From: an uncultured Lachnospiraceae bacterium
GTDB lineage: Bacteria > Bacillota > Clostridia > Lachnospirales > Lachnospiraceae
Direction: 5' to 3'
Assembly: GCA_902767065.1 (NCBI GenBank)
Contig: CACXFW010000447.1
Span: 1 to 8,752 of the forward strand
DNA: 8,752 nt
In this document: positions 1 to 5,276 of the stretch, piece by piece
How the letters are laid out: each line of letters opens with the position of its first letter
Numbering within the stretch: position 1 is the first letter of the stretch
Notes under the pieces: generated by a model
What the model was told of the DNA's origin: nothing
What the model saw: the letters and a program-made list of their open reading frames with translations, nothing else
The model's database searches: none
Made by a program: the position numbers and the translations under genes

Positions 1-384
1 AAGGAGCATCCGCTCGGCGTCTATCATCCTCATGCGGCCCTTCATCATATTAAAAAGGAAAACATCGGCCTGATCGAGGTGATGGGCTGCGCGATTCTTC
101 CTGCAAGACTTCGGACGGAGATGGCGGACCTGAAGGCTGCGGTGCTGGAAGGGCGTGATTACCGCAAGGCGGAGACGCTGGAAAAGCATGCAGACTGGAT
201 GGATGATATCAGATCGAGATATGGCGACCTGAATGCGGATAATATCGACCAGGTCCTGCGCGATGAGATCGGCGCGGTGTTTTCCAGGGTACTGGAGGAC
301 GCGGGCGTCTATAAGCGGGATGAGAAGGGCCAGGCGGCATTCCTGCGCTTCGTGGATTCGGTGAACTGCAGAGCTGATTCCTGA
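1..384 (+). CDS. galT: GalT, class II galactose-1-phosphate uridylyltransferase (3' end, partial)
   Basis: The reading frame is open from the first base and ends in TGA at 382-384, giving the last 127 residues of a protein whose start lies outside the window; the full family is about 500 residues. The visible part begins KEHPLGVYHPHAALHHIKKE and continues with ENIGLIEVMG and ILPARLRTEM, the typical C-terminal region of the Firmicutes-type GalT, which differs from the E. coli type. The enzyme is cytoplasmic and exchanges UDP between glucose and galactose 1-phosphates in the Leloir pathway. The end of the protein is a charged helical stretch. An internal ATG at position 79 is only a methionine inside this frame, not a start. 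No clear terminator follows, so some read-through into proS is possible. I am confident of the family; the rest of the gene and its gal neighbours cannot be seen. Confidence 0.9.
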   Translation, partial: KEHPLGVYHPHAALHHIKKENIGLIEVMGCAILPARLRTEMADLKAAVLEGRDYRKAETLEKHADWMDDIRSRYGDLNADNIDQVLRDEIGAVFSRVLEDAGVYKRDEKGQAAFLRFVDSVNCRADS

Positions 385-400
385 CGGGCAAATCCGAATC

Positions 401-429
401 TTGACGAAAAGGAAGGAATTGAGTAACAT
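401..429 (+). promoter_or_regulatory. Candidate promoter for proS
   Basis: TTGACG at 401-406 (5 of 6 matches to the -35 consensus) is followed after 17 bp by TAACAT at 424-429 (4 of 6 to the -10). A start near 436 would give a leader of about 50 nt before the proS ATG. That is too short for a T-box, and no T-box sequence is visible. This is assigned by sequence only. Confidence 0.4.
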
Positions 430-485
430 CAGTTGATACTGCAATACTACAGGATGATGATATCAGGAAACAAGGAGAGTGCGGC

Positions 486-1928
486 ATGGCGAATGAGAAG
501 AAGTTTGTCGAAGAGATCACTTCGATGGAGGAAGACTTTGCCCAATGGTATACGGACGTAGTCAAGAAGGCAGATCTGACCGGGTACACACAGCTGAAGG
601 GATTCATGGTGATCAAGCCGGCGGGATACGCGATCTGGGAGAACATCCAGAATGAGCTGGACCGCAGGTTCAAGGAGACCGGAGTGGAGAATGTCTACCT
701 GCCGTGCCTGATTCCGGAGAGCCTGCTCCAGAAGGAGAAGGATCATGTCGAGGGCTTCGCGCCGGAGGTTGCCTGGGTGACACATGGGGGCGCCCAGGAG
801 CTGGAAGAGCGCATGTGCGTAAGGCCGACGTCTGAGACGCTGTTTTCTGATTTCTATTCCAGGGACGTCCATTCCTACAGGGATCTGCCGAAGGTGTACA
901 ACCAGTGGTGCTCGGTCCTGAGGTGGGAGAAGACGACCCGCCCCTTCCTCCGTTCGAGAGAGTTTCTGTGGCAGGAGGGACATACGGTTCATGCGACGGC
1001 TCAGGAGGCGCAGGAGCGGACCGAGCAGATGCTGAACGTATACGCGGACTTTGCGGAGGAGTTTCTTGCGATCCCGGTTGTGCGCGGGCAGAAGACGGAG
1101 AAGGAGAAGTTTGCCGGAGCCATCGCCACCTACACGATCGAGGCCCTGATGCATGACGGAAAGGCGCTTCAGTGCGGGACGAGCCACAACTTCGGAGACG
1201 GATTCGCGAAGGCGTTTGAGATTCGCTTTGTCGGGAAAGACAATACGCTTGAATACTGCCATCAGACATCCTGGGGCATGACGACACGGATGATCGGCGC
1301 CATCATTATGGTACATGGAGATAACAGCGGTTTGAAGCTGCCGCCGAGGGTTGCGCCGGTTCAGGCGATGGTCATTCCGATCCAGCAGAAGAAGGGGGAT
1401 GTGCTTCAGAAGGCACAGGCCCTGAAGGAAGCGCTTGTCCAGGCGGGGATCCGCGCGAAGCTGGACGATACGGACAAGAGCCCGGGCTTCAAGTTTTCCG
1501 AGCAGGAGATGCGCGGGATTCCGGTCCGCCTTGAGATCGGACCGAAGGATCTTGAGAAAGGACAGTGCGTGATTGTCCGAAGGGATACCCGGGAGAAGAT
1601 CACCGCGCCGCTGGAGGATGCCGGACGCGTCGTGAAGCAGACACTGGAGCAGATCCAGAAGGATATGTTCGAGCGCGCAAAGGCGCGCATGGAGGAAATG
1701 ACCTACACTGCCTCCACCAGGGAAGAGTTCCGGGAAATTGCCGAGACAAAGCCCGGCTTCATCCGTAGCATGTGGTGCGGAGAGCGGGAGTGCGAGGACG
1801 AAATCAAAGACCAGCTCGGCGGCGTAACCAGCAGATGCATTCCATTTTCCCAGGAGCATCTGTCGGATACCTGTATCTGGTGCAATAAGCCGGCCAAGGT
1901 CATGGTATACTGGGGGAAGGCATACTGA
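486..1928 (+). CDS. proS: Prolyl-tRNA synthetase, archaeal/eukaryotic type (ProRS type 3)
   Basis: This cytoplasmic class II aminoacyl-tRNA synthetase charges tRNA-Pro with proline using ATP. The 480-residue length fits the short archaeal/eukaryotic-type enzyme, which lacks the large editing insertion found in E. coli-type ProRS. Visible landmarks are RPTSE at residues 113-117, the motif 2 region from PFLRSREF to HTVHA (153-170), CGTSHNFG at 230-237, and the motif 3 block [15 protein letters not shown] at 277-291. The anticodon-binding domain follows, and then a C-terminal zinc-binding domain with cysteines 431, 436, 463 and 466. Their spacing closely matches the zinc ligands known in Thermus ProRS; Cys451 is an extra cysteine. 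The ATG at 486 follows an AAGGAGAG ribosome binding site at 472-479. A long open frame runs antisense through this gene, but it is a by-product of codon composition. Confidence 0.97.
   Translation: MANEKKFVEEITSMEEDFAQWYTDVVKKADLTGYTQLKGFMVIKPAGYAIWENIQNELDRRFKETGVENVYLPCLIPESLLQKEKDHVEGFAPEVAWVTHGGAQELEERMCVRPTSETLFSDFYSRDVHSYRDLPKVYNQWCSVLRWEKTTRPFLRSREFLWQEGHTVHATAQEAQERTEQMLNVYADFAEEFLAIPVVRGQKTEKEKFAGAIATYTIEALMHDGKALQCGTSHNFGDGFAKAFEIRFVGKDNTLEYCHQTSWGMTTRMIGAIIMVHGDNSGLKLPPRVAPVQAMVIPIQQKKGDVLQKAQALKEALVQAGIRAKLDDTDKSPGFKFSEQEMRGIPVRLEIGPKDLEKGQCVIVRRDTREKITAPLEDAGRVVKQTLEQIQKDMFERAKARMEEMTYTASTREEFREIAETKPGFIRSMWCGERECEDEIKDQLGGVTSRCIPFSQEHLSDTCIWCNKPAKVMVYWGKAY
1906..1911 (+). promoter_or_regulatory. 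Possible extended -10 promoter inside the 3' end of proS
   Basis: TATACT at 1906-1911 is preceded by TG at 1903-1904 (TG-N-TATACT), an extended -10 with 5 of 6 matches. No good -35 hexamer lies upstream. Initiation near 1918 would place the structured segment 1928-2068 in the leader of the EamA gene. Chance occurrence inside coding sequence is quite possible. Confidence 0.25.
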
Positions 1929-2010
1929 TTCGAAGGCGTGAGAGCGGCGGATGAAGCCATCGAATACCGGGCCAGGGCATACGGATTCATGATGGCGTCA
2001 GAATGCCGGT
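1928..2010 (+). other. Structured RNA segment between proS and the EamA gene (two hairpins)
   Basis: Hairpin 1 pairs ATTCGA (1928-1933) with TCGAAT (1960-1965), extended by GGC/GCC across an A/A mismatch, around an 18-nt loop. Hairpin 2 uses a continuous 3' strand, TCAGAATGCCGGT (1998-2010), which pairs in blocks with ACC (1966-1968), GGC (1976-1978), ATTC (1985-1988) and TGA (1990-1992); all bulges fall on the 5' side. The same 3' strand could instead pair with the 5' arm of the terminator at 2031. I do not recognise a known riboswitch class in it. Confidence 0.35.
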
Positions 2011-2030
2011 GAGAAATCGGCGACAGGAGG

Positions 2031-2068
2031 AAGGCTCTGATCCCGGACGGGTCAGAGCCTTGCTTTTC
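2031..2068 (+). terminator. Intrinsic terminator after proS / before the EamA gene
   Basis: A perfect 10-bp stem, AAGGCTCTGA (2031-2040) with TCAGAGCCTT (2052-2061), encloses an 11-nt loop and is followed by a short T run (GCTTTTC). It lies 102 nt after the proS stop and only 32 nt before the ATG of the next gene. It may therefore simply end the proS transcript, or act as an attenuator in the EamA leader. Confidence 0.85.
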
Positions 2069-2100
2069 TGCGCGAAGGGCTGCCGGAAAGGGAATGAGTT

Positions 2101-3009
2101 ATGTCAGGAAAGAAAAAGTTCCAGCTGAGACAGTCGGCGATCCTGCTTCTGACTGCCCTGATCTGGGGCGGGGCCTTTGTCGCCCAGAGCGTCGGGATGG
2201 ATTACATTGGTCCGTTTACGCTGGTTGCGATCCGGTTCCTGCTGGGTGCCCTGACCCTTCTCCCGGTGATCCTTGTGCAAAACCGGATGATCCCTCCCGG
2301 AAAGGACGGGAAGCGGAGGACTTCGGATGGCCGTGCGATGAGCGGGAAGATTCTGCTGACCGGGGGGATTTTGTGCGGCCTTGCGCTTGGAAGCGCCTCC
2401 TCGATCCAGCAGATCGGAATCTCCCTGACAACCGTGGGGAAGGCAGGCTTTCTCACGGCAATGTACATTGTGATCGTACCGGTCTACGGGATCTTTCTCG
2501 GACGCAGGATCAGGCCGCTGATCTGGCTGTGCGTCGCCATCGCGTGCGCAGGGATTTATTTTCTCAGCATGCCTTACGGCCGCTTTTCTCTGACACGCGG
2601 GGATGCGATGTGCCTTGCCTGCGCATTTGTCTTTGCGGTCCAGATCATGCTGGTGGATCATTTTACCAATCTTGCGGACGGAGTCCGGCTTGCCGCGATT
2701 GAGTTTCTTACCGCGTCCGTGGAAGGCTTCGTCCTGATGCTTTTGTTTGAACATCCGCAGGCCGGCGCGGTTGTGCAGGCGATGTGGCCCCTTCTTTATC
2801 TTGGCGTCCTGAGCTCCGGAACCGCGTATACCCTTCAGATCATCGGGCAGAGAGGCCTGAATCCTGCCATCGCTTCCCTGATCATGAGCCTGGAATCCAC
2901 CATCTCGGTGATCTGCGGATTTTTGTTCCTTCATCAGACACTGACCCTGAGAGAGCTTGGCGGCTGCGGCCTGATGGCGGCAGCGATTGTGCTTGCCCAG
3001 CTTGTGTAG
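2101..3009 (+). CDS. EamA/DMT-superfamily permease (drug/metabolite transporter)
   Basis: The 302-residue protein has the two-repeat EamA architecture: about ten hydrophobic helices, with repeat one roughly residues 11-157 and repeat two roughly 166-300. Typical family sequences are the start AILLLTALIWGGAFVAQ, SIQQIGISLTTVGKAGFLTA and IPVYG-like stretches in repeat one, and SSGTAYTLQIIGQ and SLIMSLESTISVICGFLFLH in repeat two. It acts in the cytoplasmic membrane and probably exports or imports a small metabolite. The substrate cannot be read from sequence, since family members handle amino acids, nucleosides, sugars and drugs. The protein ends directly after the last helix. The ATG at 2101 follows GGAAAGGG at 2085-2092. 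A different-frame ATG at 2094 opens a composition-driven frame without transporter features. The terminator just upstream means expression needs read-through or a promoter before it. Confidence 0.9.
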   Translation: MSGKKKFQLRQSAILLLTALIWGGAFVAQSVGMDYIGPFTLVAIRFLLGALTLLPVILVQNRMIPPGKDGKRRTSDGRAMSGKILLTGGILCGLALGSASSIQQIGISLTTVGKAGFLTAMYIVIVPVYGIFLGRRIRPLIWLCVAIACAGIYFLSMPYGRFSLTRGDAMCLACAFVFAVQIMLVDHFTNLADGVRLAAIEFLTASVEGFVLMLLFEHPQAGAVVQAMWPLLYLGVLSSGTAYTLQIIGQRGLNPAIASLIMSLESTISVICGFLFLHQTLTLRELGGCGLMAAAIVLAQLV

Positions 3010-3057
3010 CCAGGGCCGGGCAGGGGCTTGTAAACGTACAGTTGAGACGACGGGAAC

Positions 3058-3085
3058 TTGATCTTTCCGGAAATGGTGGTAGGAT
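3058..3085 (+). promoter_or_regulatory. Weak candidate promoter for the PII-like/antiporter operon
   Basis: TTGATC (3058-3063) and TAGGAT (3080-3085), 16 bp apart, each match consensus at 4 of 6 positions. No terminator is visible after the EamA gene, so transcription could also continue from upstream. Confidence 0.3.
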
Positions 3086-3110
3086 GGGGTCACGGAGGTG
3101 ACGGAATAGA

Positions 3111-3461
3111 ATGAATATGAAACTGGTTGTTATCGTACTGAACAAAACCGAATGCCTGGAAGAGCTTCTCGAGGAATTCGCCCGGAGGAACCTCCAGGGC
3201 GCTACAATCCTGGAATCGAGAGGGATGATGCAGGAGCTTTCCGATGAACCGGAGATGGAATTCCTGTTTTCTCTCAGGCATATGCTGAACCCCCATCACC
3301 GGGAGAACCGGACGATCTTCATGGCGGCTTCCGAGTCGAAGGTGCCTGTGATTGTGGAGGCGGTCAACAAGGTGACTGGAGGACTGGACAAGGGGGACAC
3401 GGGCATCCTGTTTACGCTGCCGGTTGATTCCCTGATCGGATTTGAGGTGAAGGAATCATGA
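3111..3461 (+). CDS. PII-like (GlnB-fold) small regulatory protein
   Basis: This is a soluble 116-residue protein. It starts MNMKLVVIVLNKTECLEELL, a beta strand and helix like the opening of PII-fold proteins. ATILESRGM (residues 31-39) then stands where PII has its second strand leading into the T-loop. The stretch from about 40 to 66 corresponds to the T-loop and has no PII uridylylation-type Tyr51 context. TGGLDKGDTGILFTLPVDSL (89-108) resembles the B-loop and final strand (TGxxGDGKIFV) that bind nucleotide phosphates in true PII proteins. PII-fold proteins form trimers that bind adenine nucleotides and often gate a transporter encoded beside them. Its stop codon overlaps the start of the antiporter gene (ATGA at 3458-3461), so the two are probably co-translated and act together. 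The GGAGGTGA site at 3094-3101 favours the ATG at 3111 over the one at 3117. The ligand and role are not known; the family call is from pattern recognition. Confidence 0.75.
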   Translation: MNMKLVVIVLNKTECLEELLEEFARRNLQGATILESRGMMQELSDEPEMEFLFSLRHMLNPHHRENRTIFMAASESKVPVIVEAVNKVTGGLDKGDTGILFTLPVDSLIGFEVKES

Positions 3462-4654
3462 GCCTTTCACTGAATGTTCTGACACAGCTGGGAATTATGA
3501 TTCTGGCCGGAATGTTTATGGGCCGCATGATGAAGCACATCAAGCTGCCGAACGTGACCGGCTATCTTCTTGCGGGACTGCTGCTCGGCCCTTATTTCCT
3601 GCCGTCGCTTGGCTGCCCGTTCTCGATTCTGTCCGAGAGCTTTATCTCCGGGATCGGTATCATTTCCGAGGTGGCGCTGGGGTTTATCGCGTTTTCGATC
3701 GGAAATGAATTCCGGATCTCTTATTTCAGGAAGGTGGGTGCCGCCCCGCTGATCATTGCCTCGCTGGAATCCTTGTTTGCCGTAGTAGTGGTTGTCGCGG
3801 TGCTGATTGTGACAGGGCATGATGTCGCATTTTCCCTGGTACTCGGGTCGATCGCGGCCGCGACGGCTCCGGCTGCGACGATCATGGTGATCAACCAGTA
3901 CAAGGCGAAGGGGCCGGTCACATCGACCCTGCTGTCGGTGGTGGCGATCGATGACGCGACGGCGCTGATCCTCTTCTCCGTGTCCTCGGCTCTGGCCGCA
4001 GGCATGTCAGGAAGGGGCGGCAATCCGGTTCTTTCGGTCCTTGTTCCGGTCGGGCAGATTCTGGCGGCGCTTGCGGTCGGTGCGCTTCTGGGCGTCCTGC
4101 TCCTGATCCCCATGCGGTTCTTCCATAAGAAGAGCAATCGCCTGGCGCTGGTGTGCGGCTTTTTGTTTGTGGGACTCGGCGTCGCGGATCTGATGAACCT
4201 GAGCTCTCTGATGTTGTGCATGGCGCTTGGCGCCGCGGTGGCGAACCTGAGCTCAGAGGCGGCACAGATCATTTCCCTTGCGGAGAGTGTGACCTCTCCG
4301 ATCTACATCCTGTTTTTTGTCGCGTCCGGAGCGGGGCTGCAGGTCAGTGTCCTGAAGACGGTGGGCGTGATCGGCGTGATCTATATCGTCGGACGCAGTA
4401 TCGGCAAGCTCTTTGGCGCGTGGCTGGGAGCCAGAATCGCAAAGACAGGTTCTGCCGTCGGCAGATATCTCGGTCCCTGCCTTCTTCCTCAGGCGGGCGT
4501 CGCGATTGGCCTGACGCTGCTCGCCGGCCGGACCGTTCCGGAGCATGCGCCTACGATCCGGGCGGTCGTGCTCGCGGGGACGCTGGTCTATGAGATTATC
4601 GGTCCCGGAATCACGAAACTGAGCCTGACGAAGGCCGGTGAGATCCGCTCCTGA
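3458..4654 (+). CDS. CPA2-family cation:proton antiporter (Na+/H+ exchanger domain)
   Basis: This 398-residue polytopic membrane protein is almost entirely hydrophobic helices and should exchange Na+ or K+ for protons across the cytoplasmic membrane. Family landmarks are LPNVTGYLLAGLLLGP at 30-45, the TAPA motif of the unwound helix at 136-139, and the acidic pair Asp165-Asp166 in VVAIDDATALILFSV, the ion-binding signature of CPA2 exchangers. Later come ASGAGLQ at 289-295, Arg313 and Lys317 in GRSIGKLFGAW, and LLPQAGVAIGLTLL at 342-355. Unlike KefB/KefC-type members it ends just after the transport domain and has no RCK/TrkA-N or UspA domain. Regulation may therefore come in trans from the PII-like protein encoded immediately upstream, with which it shares a 4-nt overlap. 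No separate ribosome binding site is needed, although GAAGGAA lies shortly before the ATG. The transported ion cannot be decided from the sequence. Confidence 0.9.
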   Translation: MSLSLNVLTQLGIMILAGMFMGRMMKHIKLPNVTGYLLAGLLLGPYFLPSLGCPFSILSESFISGIGIISEVALGFIAFSIGNEFRISYFRKVGAAPLIIASLESLFAVVVVVAVLIVTGHDVAFSLVLGSIAAATAPAATIMVINQYKAKGPVTSTLLSVVAIDDATALILFSVSSALAAGMSGRGGNPVLSVLVPVGQILAALAVGALLGVLLLIPMRFFHKKSNRLALVCGFLFVGLGVADLMNLSSLMLCMALGAAVANLSSEAAQIISLAESVTSPIYILFFVASGAGLQVSVLKTVGVIGVIYIVGRSIGKLFGAWLGARIAKTGSAVGRYLGPCLLPQAGVAIGLTLLAGRTVPEHAPTIRAVVLAGTLVYEIIGPGITKLSLTKAGEIRS

Positions 4655-4737
4655 GCGGGCTATGTAAGGGATTTCCCCCGGGTGCTGTCGGAAGTAAAGA
4701 CAGGCAAAATGCATAAGGTATTTCTGAACAGATCCTA

Positions 4738-4770
4738 AGTGTGCCCGGGCCGGGCACACTGGCCCGGCTC
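4738..4770 (+). other. Two overlapping, mutually exclusive GC-rich hairpins after the antiporter gene
   Basis: Hairpin A is a perfect 11-nt inverted repeat, AGTGTGCCCGG (4738-4748) and CCGGGCACACT (4750-4760); as RNA it would form about 9 bp with a 5-nt loop. Hairpin B pairs GGGCCGGGC (4747-4755) with GCCCGGCTC (4762-4770), including one G-U, around a 6-nt loop. They share 4747-4760 and cannot both form. No T run follows either one. Hairpin A is the best candidate for the 3' boundary of the antiporter transcript, by Rho-assisted termination or 3'-end protection. Confidence 0.5.
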
Positions 4771-4793
4771 CCTGGCTGCCACGTGACAGGGTG

Positions 4794-4830
4794 CACAAAT
4801 TTCGGAGGATATTTTCGTTTAACATTTGTG
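4794..4830. repeat. Inverted repeat upstream of the riboswitch promoter
   Basis: CACAAAT (4794-4800) and ATTTGTG (4824-4830) form a perfect 7-bp inverted repeat with a 23-bp AT-rich spacer, ending 21 bp before the -35 hexamer at 4852. The position would suit an activator-binding site, but no known operator is recognised and chance is possible. Confidence 0.25.
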
Positions 4831-4851
4831 AATGATTTGGAATCAACGATC

Positions 4852-4880
4852 TTGATTTTCAGCAGGATACGTGCTAAAGT
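4852..4880 (+). promoter_or_regulatory. Promoter for the c-di-GMP riboswitch and CAP-protein gene
   Basis: TTGATT (4852-4857) and TAAAGT (4875-4880) are separated by exactly 17 bp, and TG at 4872-4873 makes an extended -10. The predicted start near 4886-4888 falls just before the first paired base of the aptamer at 4894, which supports the assignment. Confidence 0.7.
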
Positions 4881-4893
4881 GGTGTCAGATAAA

Positions 4894-4986
4894 AACTGAA
4901 CCCAAAGGCAAAGCAGCTGAAAGGCTGTGACGCAAAGCTAAAGGGCCTTGGAACGAATGTGGAGTGTTCTGTGGCAGCCAGTTACC
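4894..4986 (+). ncRNA. Cyclic-di-GMP class I riboswitch aptamer (GEMM-I)
   Basis: The segment carries the GEMM-I hallmarks in order. Closing stem P1 pairs AACTG (4894-4898) with CAGTT (4979-4983). The AAAGGCAAAGC strand is followed by a hairpin, CAGCT/GGCTG, capped by a GAAA tetraloop at 4919-4922. The invariant GACGCAAAGC stands at 4929-4938, then AAAGGGCCTTGG in the tetraloop-receptor position. A second hairpin pairs GGAAC (4950-4954) with GTTCT (4966-4970). The 3' conserved strand GGCAGCCAGTTACC ends the aptamer. In this family c-di-GMP binds at the three-way junction. Its position between a good promoter and the gene for an exported CAP protein is typical for Clostridia. It departs from consensus in small ways, for example GGCAAAGC for GGCAAACC. 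The downstream platform is described separately. Confidence 0.88.
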
Positions 4987-4989
4987 GGT

Positions 4990-5015
4990 GATCCGATCGT
5001 TAAGGATCGTTTTTT
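4990..5015 (+). terminator. Candidate terminator 1 directly after the aptamer
   Basis: CGATC (4994-4998) pairs with GATCG (5005-5009) around GTTAAG, or in another register GATCC (4990-4994) with GGATC (5004-5008). Six T residues follow at 5010-5015. The stem is short (5 bp), so it may be a leaky terminator or a pause site. Its 5' arm also takes part in the alternative long helix with 5043-5047. Confidence 0.5.
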
Positions 5016-5108
5016 CTGATAAGCCACCGAAAGGCTGAAGGAATCGGGCGGTAACTGCGAGAGTGCCTGACTCTTTCGTTTATGCGCCTGAGGGTGGTTT
5101 TTTATCAG
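5016..5108 (+). other. Second structured leader domain / expression platform with second T run
   Basis: CTGATAA (5016-5022) pairs with TTATCAG (5102-5108), and CCACC (5024-5028) with GGTGG (5093-5097). AGGC (5032-5035) then pairs with GCCT (5086-5089) across a purine GAA/GAG internal loop. An inner hairpin pairs CGA-GAGT (5058-5064) with ACTC-TT-TCG (5070-5078). Six T residues at 5098-5103 follow the GGTGG strand, as in a terminator. CGGTAACTG (5049-5057) is a perfect 9-nt complement of aptamer positions 4979-4987, and ATCGG (5043-5047) complements CCGAT (4993-4997). The domain can therefore compete with the aptamer's closing stem. I do not recognise a known RNA family. Confidence 0.5.
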
Positions 5109-5143
5109 GGTAAGTTTATATATATTTTTATATGGTTCAGCAT

Positions 5144-5184
5144 CTCCCCCGGAGCGTTTGCCCGTCCGGGTCTGCCCGGGGGAG
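5144..5184 (+). other. GC-rich hairpin in the CAP-gene leader
   Basis: CTCCCCCGG (5144-5152) and CCGGGGGAG (5176-5184) form a perfect 9-bp stem around a 23-nt loop that contains a smaller CCCG/CGGG repeat. It follows an AT-rich stretch (about 5112-5133), has no T run behind it, and lies about 80 nt before the ribosome binding site. It may shape or protect the leader, or act as a barrier element. Confidence 0.45.
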
Positions 5185-5276
5185 GGGTAGGCTGGATTCA
5201 TGAGTATCTCCGGCAGTGGGTAAGAGGAGAGAAGAGCAGTTGTCAGAACAGCAGTAATGCAACGTTGGAGGAAGTT

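Noticed and set aside
385..485. T-box leader upstream of proS
   Set aside because: The gap is only about 100 nt, with no T-box core sequence, specifier hairpin or terminator.
447..1859. A 470-codon open frame antisense to proS
   Set aside because: It mirrors the proS codons, its translation is rich in Leu, Arg and His and low in complexity, and it lacks a ribosome binding site and any recognisable domain. proS on the plus strand is certain.
2094..2702. A 202-codon frame starting just before the EamA gene
   Set aside because: It overlaps the transporter in another frame and yields a Cys/Arg/Asp-rich sequence without domain features.
2104..3093. A 329-codon open frame antisense to the EamA gene
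   Set aside because: The predicted protein is hydrophilic and compositionally odd (many Arg, His, Gln, Asp), as expected for the complement of a membrane-protein gene.
4645..4658. CCGCT/AGCGG repeat at the antiporter stop codon
   Set aside because: It is a 5-bp stem with a 4-nt loop and no T run, too weak to call a terminator.
4253..4846. A 197-codon minus-strand frame at the end of the antiporter gene
   Set aside because: It runs through antiporter codons and the hairpin region, with no start signal or domain.
5082..5276. Upstream extension of the CAP-protein frame by 65 codons
   Set aside because: The extension lies in the structured leader, has no ribosome binding site, and would bury the clear signal peptide that begins at 5277 behind GGAGGAA.
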